The position numbers and the translations under genes are program-made. Source: Chitinophaga pinensis (GTDB lineage: Bacteria; Bacteroidota; Bacteroidia; M30B66). Taken from it: a DNA stretch of 9,860 nt. Under the pieces are notes generated by a model, which did not search any database, was not told the origin of the DNA, and saw nothing but the letters and a program-made list of their open reading frames with translations. Where the stretch lies: positions 1-9,860 of the forward strand of contig CALQRR010000028.1 in assembly GCA_943333015.1 (NCBI GenBank), read 5' to 3'. Shown here one piece after another: positions 1 to 5,875 of this stretch (the first letter of the stretch is position 1; each line of letters opens with the position of its first letter).

Positions 1-2
1 CA

Positions 3-140
3 GCCGAAGGATCTACTATGACAGTTGTGTCAGAAGGCGTTCCTCAGAATTATCCACAACAGGCAGGTAAGAAGTTTAATCGCGGACGTCAAAAACAGAA
101 AAACTTCAAACGTAAATTCGGCGGCGGAACCAGTTTCTGA
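3..140 (+). CDS. C-terminal tail of upstream gene, probably DUF4290 family (partial)
   Basis: The frame is open from the window edge to a TGA at 138-140, giving the last 45 residues of a gene that begins outside the window. The tail is Gln/Lys/Arg/Gly-rich: NYPQQAGKKFNRGRQKQK is followed by a KRKFGGG-type end. This looks like a disordered, basic, possibly nucleic-acid-binding extension. In Bacteroidota I recall a DUF4290 protein of unknown function, with a basic tail, lying directly upstream of murA, and that context is the main reason for the family suggestion. The stop is only 7 bases before the murA start, so the two are probably co-transcribed. The folded part of the protein is not visible, so family assignment is inference from neighbourhood and tail composition. 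Confidence 0.6.
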   Translation, partial: AEGSTMTVVSEGVPQNYPQQAGKKFNRGRQKQKNFKRKFGGGTSF

Positions 141-147
141 CGTCTAT

Positions 148-1452
148 ATGAACCGATTTGAAATCATTGGAGGCAAACGCCTTCACGGGGAGATAATCCC
201 ACAAGGAGCAAAGAATGAAGCATTACAGATTCTGTGTGCGGTGCTCCTCACTTCTCAACGATGCGTTATTCACAACGTACCTGATATTGTTGATGTCAAC
301 AAGCTCATCGAACTGCTTGCGGCACTCAATGTAAAGGTGGAGAAACTTGGAAATGGATCCTGGGCGTTCACGGCCGACAATGTGGACGTTGATTACATGG
401 TTTCAGAAGAATTCAAGAAGAAAGGTTCAGCCTTGCGCGGATCTGTCATGATCGTTGGGCCCTTATTAACCCGTTTTGGACGTGGTTATATTCCCAAACC
501 GGGTGGTGATAAAATTGGACGTCGCCGGATGGATACCCATTTTATTGGTTTCCAAAATCTCGGGGCAAGTTTCGATTTCGACAGTGTGGAAAGTTTCTAC
601 AAGGTGGAAGCGAAGGAGCTCAAAGGAGTCTCCATGCTGCTCGATGAAGCTTCTGTTACCGGAACCGCAAACATCCTTATGGCCGCTACCATGGCCACAG
701 GAATCACAACCATTTACAATGCCGCTTGCGAACCCTATATTCAGCAGTTATGTAAAATGCTGAACAGCATGGGGGCAAAAATATCCGGCGTAGGTTCCAA
801 CCTGCTTTCTATAGAAGGGGTGAAAGAACTTGGTGGATGTGAACACCGCATGCTGCCCGACATGATCGAGATTGGTTCATTCATCGGACTTGCAGCAATG
901 ACCCAAAGCAACATTCGTATCAAGGATACCGGTTACGATCATCTGGGGATTATTCCCGATGTATTTCGCCGTCTTGGGATTGAACTTTACCGCGATGGTG
1001 ATGATATTGTGATTCCGGAGCAGGAAAGCTATACAATCAATAAATACATCGACGGTTCCATTCTTACCGTATCCGATTCTCCCTGGCCAGGATTTACCCC
1101 CGATTTATTAAGTATCGTTCTGGTGGTTGCAACACAGGCGAGCGGTAGCGTACTGATTCATCAGAAGATGTTCGAAAGCCGTCTGTTCTTTGTCGATAAA
1201 CTCATTGATATGGGGGCGCAAATCATTCTGTGCGATCCGCATCGGGCTACCATCATCGGTCTCAACCGCAAATACAAACTGCGCGGTATTCGTATGACTT
1301 CTCCCGATATTCGTGCAGGCGTTGCCTTGCTCATTGCTGCTTTATCGGCCGAAGGCACCAGCATCATCGATAACATTGAGCAGATTGATCGTGGTTATCA
1401 GAATATTGATGGACGACTGCAAGCTCTGGGTGCGCAGATCAAACGTTTCTGA
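148..1452 (+). CDS. murA: UDP-N-acetylglucosamine 1-carboxyvinyltransferase MurA (Asp-type active site)
   Basis: Cytoplasmic enzyme that transfers enolpyruvate from phosphoenolpyruvate to UDP-GlcNAc, the first committed step of peptidoglycan synthesis. The start at 148 gives 434 residues, normal for the family, and begins MNRFEIIGG like other MurAs. The same frame is open back to an ATG at 25, but that extension would overlap the upstream gene and has no homology-like content. Visible landmarks are QGAKNEAL with the Lys22-Asn23 pair, LRGSVMIVGP (about 96-105), the flexible catalytic loop PGGDKIGRRR (118-127), the FTPDLLS segment whose Asp319 matches the E. coli catalytic Asp305, and SPDIRAG with Arg389 matching Arg397. 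The loop residue that is Cys115 in E. coli is Asp121 here (codon 508-510). Cys-to-Asp MurAs are catalytically competent but not alkylated by fosfomycin, so intrinsic target-based resistance is expected. Compared with E. coli there is a short insertion near 290-305. Confidence 0.96.
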   Translation: MNRFEIIGGKRLHGEIIPQGAKNEALQILCAVLLTSQRCVIHNVPDIVDVNKLIELLAALNVKVEKLGNGSWAFTADNVDVDYMVSEEFKKKGSALRGSVMIVGPLLTRFGRGYIPKPGGDKIGRRRMDTHFIGFQNLGASFDFDSVESFYKVEAKELKGVSMLLDEASVTGTANILMAATMATGITTIYNAACEPYIQQLCKMLNSMGAKISGVGSNLLSIEGVKELGGCEHRMLPDMIEIGSFIGLAAMTQSNIRIKDTGYDHLGIIPDVFRRLGIELYRDGDDIVIPEQESYTINKYIDGSILTVSDSPWPGFTPDLLSIVLVVATQASGSVLIHQKMFESRLFFVDKLIDMGAQIILCDPHRATIIGLNRKYKLRGIRMTSPDIRAGVALLIAALSAEGTSIIDNIEQIDRGYQNIDGRLQALGAQIKRF

Positions 1453-1470
1453 TCTATAAATGATCGTAGC

Positions 1471-3249
1471 ATGATCAGCAGGTTTTTCCATATTTCTTCA
1501 CGTAACCTGTTTGTCGTGTTCCTGTTCATTGCGCAGTGGCATATACTGTTTGTGCGCTTAGACAACGACAGGATAAAAAACGTGATCGGCTCCGATGGCA
1601 CGGGCTATTATGATTATTTGGCGAAAACGTTTATCCGAAAGGATTATCCATTTGCCTTACCCGGCATTGGTAATCAGGATAAACCTCCCGTAAATCCTGA
1701 TGAATTACGTTCTATCACCGGTGGCCCTGTCAATAAATACTTTTTTGGCGAGTCACTGGCGCTTTTACCATTCTTCCTTGCCGCCGATTGGCTTACACAA
1801 GCGCTTCGTCCTGATATGCGTGACGGGCTTTCGTCCTATTACCAGATTGCTGTTTCATTAGCCGCTTTGGCCTATCTCTTTTTGGGGTTATGGATGATGC
1901 ACCGGATTCTGAAGCGGATGAATTATGCGCAGGAAATCATCAACCTGATGTTGATTCTGCTTTTTCTCGGAACCAATCTCTACTACTACGCTTTGCAGGA
2001 ACCTAGCATGTCGCATGTGTATTCGTTTGCAGGTGTTGCGTTGTTTCTGGATCAATTGCACCTGCAGCTCGAGCATAAAACAGCATGGAGATGGCTTTTT
2101 TTATCCCTGCTCGTATCCTGGATTGTTTTCATTCGACCGGTCAACGGATTAATTGTTCTAACTGTTTTTCCTCTGGCCGGATCGTTTCAACGCATCGGTG
2201 TGATGCTGCTGGATCTGATTCGGCGTCCGTTTATTTTGCTCATGTGTCTGCTAATTCCGTTTGTATTTGTTGGAATTCAAGGGGCATTTTATTACCTGCA
2301 AGCGGGAAAATGGTGGGTGGATAGTTACGGGAACGAAGGATTCAATTTCCTTCAACCGGAAATCGTTAACGTGTTGTTCAGTTTCCGAAAAGGGCTCTTT
2401 ATATACACACCCTTGCTTCTTTTGATTGTCCCCGGAATCTGGTTTTACCGCATGCGGGAAGGGGTTTTCAGTGCGATTTCCTGGATACTAACAAGTGGCA
2501 TATATTTCTGGGTGATCGCCTCTTGGTGGTATTGGGCGTATGGTGGAAGCTACGGGATGCGTCCTGTGATTGACTTTTTCCCTTTTCTTGTTTTACCCAT
2601 TGCAGCACTTGCAGAAGTTGCTTACCGGAAATATTTCAATTTCATAGTCTTGTGGTTGATTGTGCTCTTGGGGGTATTCCTTAACCTGCTGCAAGTATGG
2701 CAATACGTCCAATCAATTCTTCCTTACGAAGGAATGAACCGTGCCCGATATTCACATATTTTTCTTGAAACGCATCGGCATTTCAGATTCATTTATCCAG
2801 CAGAACCCTCCGATCTTCCGTTTTCGGAATACAACAATCAACCAGTATTTTCATATTCACGCTTTTCGGATGCGGATTCAACCTTGCGGATAGGGGATGA
2901 GGTGGGGAATAAAAAAATAGCTGATCTTTTTTCTTCTTCGTTTCGAGCCCTATTTACCGATACAATCCCTCCGCGCGTTTGGCTTGAAATTCAAGGAGAA
3001 TTCCGGATTGAAGATGCTTCTACCGATGCGTCTTTTATTACATGCATCAAGCAAGTCGATTGCTGGTACTGGAATCGGTATTTCATCATCCAGTCATTAG
3101 ACACTGAAAATGAATGGCGTAGATTGAACATCCGGATTGATCTTCCGGATGTTAAAAATCCTGATGATATTTTGACAGTCTCGCTTATGAATGAACGGAA
3201 ACTGCCAGTGGAAGCCAGGGATATTAAGATTAGACTGCTGCGAAAATAA
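1471..3249 (+). CDS. Multi-pass membrane protein, GT-C glycosyltransferase-like, function unknown
   Basis: A 592-residue protein that I do not recognise as a named gene. One membrane segment lies at about 12-28. It is followed by a long loop with a Ser-Asp-Gly/Tyr-Tyr motif (GSDGTGYYDYL, 40-50) and then some ten hydrophobic segments at about 92-112, 125-146, 156-174, 183-200, 207-236, 253-276, 307-327, 332-351, 366-386 and 389-413. The last ~175 residues are soluble and look beta-rich (PRVWLEIQGEF, RLNIRIDLP). An acidic motif in the first non-cytoplasmic loop, many helices, a WWYWAYGGSYGMRP segment near 352-365 and a C-terminal soluble domain resemble GT-C-fold glycosyltransferases that use polyprenyl-phosphate sugars; this is inference from architecture. 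It starts 18 bases after murA and may be co-transcribed with it. No Shine-Dalgarno sequence is visible. It could equally be a transporter-like or O-antigen-related membrane protein. Confidence 0.85.
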   Translation: MISRFFHISSRNLFVVFLFIAQWHILFVRLDNDRIKNVIGSDGTGYYDYLAKTFIRKDYPFALPGIGNQDKPPVNPDELRSITGGPVNKYFFGESLALLPFFLAADWLTQALRPDMRDGLSSYYQIAVSLAALAYLFLGLWMMHRILKRMNYAQEIINLMLILLFLGTNLYYYALQEPSMSHVYSFAGVALFLDQLHLQLEHKTAWRWLFLSLLVSWIVFIRPVNGLIVLTVFPLAGSFQRIGVMLLDLIRRPFILLMCLLIPFVFVGIQGAFYYLQAGKWWVDSYGNEGFNFLQPEIVNVLFSFRKGLFIYTPLLLLIVPGIWFYRMREGVFSAISWILTSGIYFWVIASWWYWAYGGSYGMRPVIDFFPFLVLPIAALAEVAYRKYFNFIVLWLIVLLGVFLNLLQVWQYVQSILPYEGMNRARYSHIFLETHRHFRFIYPAEPSDLPFSEYNNQPVFSYSRFSDADSTLRIGDEVGNKKIADLFSSSFRALFTDTIPPRVWLEIQGEFRIEDASTDASFITCIKQVDCWYWNRYFIIQSLDTENEWRRLNIRIDLPDVKNPDDILTVSLMNERKLPVEARDIKIRLLRK

Positions 3250-3263
3250 GTAACCAGAATAGC

Positions 3264-3277
3264 GGCACTATATTTGA
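3264..3277 (+). promoter_or_regulatory. Candidate promoter of the thioredoxin gene (TAnnTTTG, with sigma-54-like overlap)
   Basis: TATATTTG at 3269-3276 matches the Bacteroidota -7 consensus TAnnTTTG, and would place the transcript start near 3283 with a leader of about 20 bases. I see no convincing TTTG/TTG -33 element at the expected distance. The same stretch also reads GGCAC-N5-TTGA (3264-3277), one base short of a sigma-54 site because the -12 GC is GA. The housekeeping reading is preferred. Confidence 0.4.
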
Positions 3278-3301
3278 CTGTTTTTTTTTAGATTTGAAAC
3301 T

Positions 3302-3856
3302 ATGAAACGACTGAACTTATTTCTGATTCTTGCTGCTGTTGCCCTTGTGCTTGGCGGTACATTTTTAAACGGCAGCAATCAAAAAGCGCCCGAACTCGTT
3401 CCTCCTGTTGGCGTTCAAATAGGAAATATCGCTCCCGAATTGGCTTTTAATAATCCTGACGGGAAGGAAATAAAATTGTCATCACTGCGTGGCAAAGTAG
3501 TCCTGATTGATTTCTGGGCATCTTGGTGTGGCCCTTGTCGCATGGAAAATCCCAATGTGGTGAATGCATACAAGAAGTATTCTAAAATGAAGTTCACCGA
3601 TGCCAAAGGCTTCACGATCTACAACGTATCATTAGATATGAAAAAAGATGCTTGGGTGAATGCTATAAAGAAAGATGGATTAGAGTGGGAATACCACGTA
3701 AGTGATTTGGGTGGATGGGGTTCAAAAGCGGCGGCACTCTACGGTGTTAATAGCATTCCTGCCAATTACCTCATCAATGCCAAAGGTGTTATCGTTGCCA
3801 AAAACCTTCGCGGAAAAGCATTGGAAGATGAATTAGACAAATTGGTTAAGAACTGA
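3302..3856 (+). CDS. TlpA/ResA-type thioredoxin-fold thiol-disulfide oxidoreductase, exported
   Basis: A 184-residue thioredoxin-superfamily protein. Residues 1-22 form a basic start plus a hydrophobic stretch (MKRLNLFLILAAVALVLGG), giving a signal peptide or membrane anchor with no lipobox Cys, so the catalytic domain should face the periplasm. The domain shows VGVQIGNIAPELAF (about 36-49), the active-site helix FWASWCGPCR with redox Cys76 and Cys79, an insertion with SLDMKKDAW (110-118), and the cis-proline loop SIPANYLI with Pro153. This is the TlpA/ResA/AhpC-TSA-like pattern seen in proteins that reduce disulfides in cytochrome c maturation or in extracytoplasmic redox repair. The actual substrate cannot be told, since no cytochrome or ccm gene is in view. 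It appears to be a single-gene unit, with a promoter-like box 26 bases upstream and a strong terminator 20 bases downstream. Confidence 0.93.
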   Translation: MKRLNLFLILAAVALVLGGTFLNGSNQKAPELVPPVGVQIGNIAPELAFNNPDGKEIKLSSLRGKVVLIDFWASWCGPCRMENPNVVNAYKKYSKMKFTDAKGFTIYNVSLDMKKDAWVNAIKKDGLEWEYHVSDLGGWGSKAAALYGVNSIPANYLINAKGVIVAKNLRGKALEDELDKLVKN

Positions 3857-3863
3857 TTTATTC

Positions 3864-3909
3864 AAAAAAAACAGACAGCCCTGACGGAATTCCGTTGGGG
3901 CTTTTTTTA
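3864..3909 (+). terminator. Intrinsic terminator after the thioredoxin gene
   Basis: The stem at 3877-3902 pairs AGCCCTGACGG with CCGTTGGGGCT around an AATT loop (11 pairs, two of them G-T wobbles), followed directly by a run of seven T at 3902-3908. An A8 tract at 3864-3871 precedes the stem, so weak function on the minus strand is possible. It separates the thioredoxin gene from the grpE-dnaJ operon. Confidence 0.88.
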
Positions 3910-3936
3910 TGTCATTTATAAAGGAGGGCGTCATGC

Positions 3937-3949
3937 TGTCAAATTGTCT
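3937..3949 (+). promoter_or_regulatory. Candidate operator upstream of the sigma-54 promoter
   Basis: TGTCAAATTGTCT is an imperfect palindrome centred on 3943, where G-C-A-A pairs with T-T-G-C and the third and outermost positions break symmetry. It can also be read as a TGTC-N4-TGTC direct repeat. Its centre lies about 20 bases upstream of the -24 GG. A site here could bind an enhancer-binding activator acting unusually close, or a repressor. Assignment is by position and symmetry only. Confidence 0.3.
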
Positions 3950-3961
3950 AGTGGCGCTCGC

Positions 3962-3977
3962 TGGCACTATCGTTGCA
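3962..3977 (+). promoter_or_regulatory. Sigma-54 (RpoN) -24/-12 promoter of grpE-dnaJ
   Basis: TGGCAC at 3962-3967, five bases, then TTGCA at 3973-3977 matches the sigma-54 consensus (TGGCACN5TTGCW) at every informative position, with GG (3963-3964) and GC (3975-3976) separated by exactly 10 bases. It lies on the same strand as grpE, between a terminator and the first chaperone gene. The predicted transcript start is near 3988, giving a leader of about 11 bases to the ATG at 3999 or 44 bases to the ATG at 4032. Transcription from such a site requires an ATP-dependent NtrC-family activator; one is encoded at 9159. Confidence 0.72.
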
Positions 3978-3998
3978 AAACGGCAGCGAATCTGAACT

Positions 3999-4631
3999 AT
4001 GCGTAATCGCATCCGAAATTTTTTTACGACTATGAACCAGCAAGGACCATCCTCTGCAGATGACAATGAATTGAAGTCAACCGGTGCCGGTGATCAGCAC
4101 GTTTCTGCTGAAGAACAGATCATTATAGAGTCTGAAGTGCAGAGTGAAGAACCGGCAAGTCCGGAACAAGTACAAGAAGCATTAAAAGGGGAGGACTGGC
4201 AGGCCAAGTTTGATGATATGAACGATCGTTACCTGCGCTTGTATTCCGAGTTTGATAATTACCGGAAACGCAGCGCCAGAGAACGTATTGATTTTGCCAA
4301 AACAGCCGCGGCTGACATTTTTACTGCCATTCTGCCCGTTCTTGATGATTTCGACAGAGCTGCAAAAGCCGTGGAAACATCCGAAGACATTGCCATTGTT
4401 AAAGAAGGCATGCAACTGATTCACCATAAGTTTCGCAATCTTCTTAAGTCAAAAGGCTTGGAAGAAATGGAATCCACTGGACTGACATTCGATGCCGATA
4501 TTCATGAAGCAATCACTTCCATTCCGGTTCCTGATGAAACCATGAAGGGAAAAGTTGTTGATGAACTTGAAAAGGGGTATTCACTTAATGGGAAAGTAAT
4601 CCGCTTCGCCAAAGTCGTTGTAGGAAGCTGA
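3999..4631 (+). CDS. grpE: GrpE, nucleotide exchange factor of DnaK
   Basis: Cytoplasmic co-chaperone that dimerises through a long helix and releases ADP from DnaK, resetting the Hsp70 cycle. The frame gives 210 residues from the ATG at 3999; an internal ATG at 4032 gives 199, closer to the usual size, and drops a basic prefix ([11 protein letters not shown]) that contrasts with the acidic, disordered region after it. The real start may therefore be 4032, and neither has a Shine-Dalgarno sequence. Visible in order are the acidic low-complexity N-terminus (about 18-62), the coiled coil (about 63-105) with the conserved [18 protein letters not shown] (111-121), and the C-terminal beta-domain with DADIHEAIT (165-173) and [13 protein letters not shown] (196-208). 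It is first in an operon with dnaJ, 17 bases apart, under a sigma-54-type promoter. dnaK is not in the window. Confidence 0.95.
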   Translation: MRNRIRNFFTTMNQQGPSSADDNELKSTGAGDQHVSAEEQIIIESEVQSEEPASPEQVQEALKGEDWQAKFDDMNDRYLRLYSEFDNYRKRSARERIDFAKTAAADIFTAILPVLDDFDRAAKAVETSEDIAIVKEGMQLIHHKFRNLLKSKGLEEMESTGLTFDADIHEAITSIPVPDETMKGKVVDELEKGYSLNGKVIRFAKVVVGS

Positions 4632-4648
4632 TTTACACAGAAAAGATA

Positions 4649-5818
4649 ATGGCAAAAAGAGATTATTACGAGATTTTGGGTGTTACCCGGAATTCTGACG
4701 AGGCCGAGATTAAAAAGGCATATCGTAAAATGGCAGTCAAATTTCACCCCGATAAAAATCCTGGTGATAAAGAAGCAGAAGAAAAGTTTAAAGAAGCTGC
4801 CGAAGCTTACGATATTCTAAGTAATCCCGACAAGCGTGCGAAATACGACCGTTTTGGCCATCAAGGTGCTGCCAGTTCTGGCGGTGGCGGTGGTTACGGC
4901 GGTGGCGGTATGAATATGGAAGATATCTTCAGCCAGTTTGGCGATATTTTCGGTCAGTCGGGCTTTGGTGGTGGTGGTTTTGGTGGAGGCTTTGGCGGTG
5001 GTCAGCAACAGCAAGGCCGACGTGTTCATAAAGGCACCAATCTGCGCATCAAAGTAAAATTAACGCTGGAAGAAATTGCCACTGGGGTTGAGAAGAAGAT
5101 CAAGGTCAACAAATTCATCCCTTGTAAAACATGCACTGGAACAGGTGCCGATAAAGGATCGTCATTCACAACTTGCGGTACCTGTAAAGGAGCCGGTCGC
5201 GTTACGCGTATAACAAACACCATTCTAGGTCAGATGCAAACAGCATCCACCTGTCCAACATGTGATGGTGAAGGTCGCATCATTGCAAGCAAGTGCAAAG
5301 TATGTTCGGGAGATGGGATTGTTCGTGACGAAGAAGTCATCAGCATTAACATACCTGCCGGTGTTGGCGAAGGCATGCAGTTAAATGTTGCCGGCCGTGG
5401 GAATGCTGCTCCTCGTGGTGGCATTGCTGGTGATTTGCTCGTCAGCATTGAAGAAGTTGAACATTCCGATTTAAAGCGTGATGGCAACAACCTGTATCAT
5501 GATTGTTACATCAGTTTTGCAGATGCAGCTCTCGGTACTTCCATCGAAATTCCCACCCTCGAAGGAAAAGCCAAGTTCAAAATCGATGCGGGAACACAAA
5601 GCGGTAAAGTATACCGCTTGCGTGGCAAAGGGTTGCCGGAAGTGAACAGCTACGAACGCGGCGACTTACTTGTAGATGTGAATGTTTGGACACCACAACA
5701 GTTAAGTGTAGAGGAACGGCAGATTCTGGAAGGGTTAAAAACGGCTCCCAATTTCGCTCCTCAACCAGGAAAAAAAGAGAAGTCCTTTTTCGATCGCATG
5801 AAGGAATACTTCCATTAA
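4649..5818 (+). CDS. dnaJ: DnaJ (Hsp40), co-chaperone of DnaK
   Basis: Delivers unfolded substrate to DnaK and stimulates its ATPase. The 389 residues give a complete class A Hsp40. The J-domain (1-70) has the essential HPD at 33-35. A Gly/Phe-rich linker (about 78-118) is unusually rich in Gly repeats and ends in QQQQ. The zinc-finger domain has all four CxxCxGxG motifs, at Cys159/162, Cys176/179, Cys202/205 and Cys216/219. The C-terminal substrate-binding domains include the conserved [12 protein letters not shown] and [14 protein letters not shown] segments. The start at 4649 ([12 protein letters not shown]) is the canonical family start. It is the second and last gene of the grpE-dnaJ unit; a hairpin terminator begins 26 bases after its stop. 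Confidence 0.97.
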   Translation: MAKRDYYEILGVTRNSDEAEIKKAYRKMAVKFHPDKNPGDKEAEEKFKEAAEAYDILSNPDKRAKYDRFGHQGAASSGGGGGYGGGGMNMEDIFSQFGDIFGQSGFGGGGFGGGFGGGQQQQGRRVHKGTNLRIKVKLTLEEIATGVEKKIKVNKFIPCKTCTGTGADKGSSFTTCGTCKGAGRVTRITNTILGQMQTASTCPTCDGEGRIIASKCKVCSGDGIVRDEEVISINIPAGVGEGMQLNVAGRGNAAPRGGIAGDLLVSIEEVEHSDLKRDGNNLYHDCYISFADAALGTSIEIPTLEGKAKFKIDAGTQSGKVYRLRGKGLPEVNSYERGDLLVDVNVWTPQQLSVEERQILEGLKTAPNFAPQPGKKEKSFFDRMKEYFH

Positions 5819-5835
5819 GCTCTATACAACTTTGG

Positions 5836-5843
5836 TATATTTG
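5836..5843 (+). promoter_or_regulatory. Candidate -7 box for the ABC exporter operon
   Basis: TATATTTG matches TAnnTTTG and would start transcription around 5850, about 26 bases before the ATPase ATG at 5876. The ten bases TATATTTGAC are identical to the candidate box before the thioredoxin gene. No clear -33 element is seen. The box abuts the dnaJ terminator, so the new transcript would begin inside the hairpin. Confidence 0.4.
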
Positions 5844-5867
5844 ACGGCCACGCATGTGGCCGTTTTT
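5844..5867 (+). terminator. Intrinsic terminator after dnaJ
   Basis: A perfect 8-bp stem, ACGGCCAC (5844-5851) with GTGGCCGT (5856-5863) around a GCAT loop, is followed by a five-T run at 5863-5867. It lies 26 bases beyond the dnaJ stop and 9 bases before the next start codon, marking the end of the chaperone operon. Confidence 0.85.
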
Positions 5868-5875
5868 ATTTAAAT

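Noticed and set aside
25..147. N-terminal extension of murA from the ATG at 25
   Set aside because: It overlaps the frame of the upstream gene's basic tail, has no MurA-like content, and the start at 148 gives the family's normal length and N-terminus.
3949..3969. CIRCE (HrcA) operator before grpE
   Set aside because: The arms TAGTGGC and GGCACTA do not match TTAGCACTC-N9-GAGTGCTAA; only a general dyad is present.
4000..4025. Small hairpin TGCG-TAAT-CGCA followed by T7 as an attenuator
   Set aside because: The stem is only 4 bp and the T-run is 7 bases beyond it; too weak for an intrinsic terminator.
4885..5010. Gly-codon-rich tandem repeat in dnaJ as a DNA repeat element
   Set aside because: It is the normal Gly/Phe linker of DnaJ; low complexity at DNA level follows from the protein.
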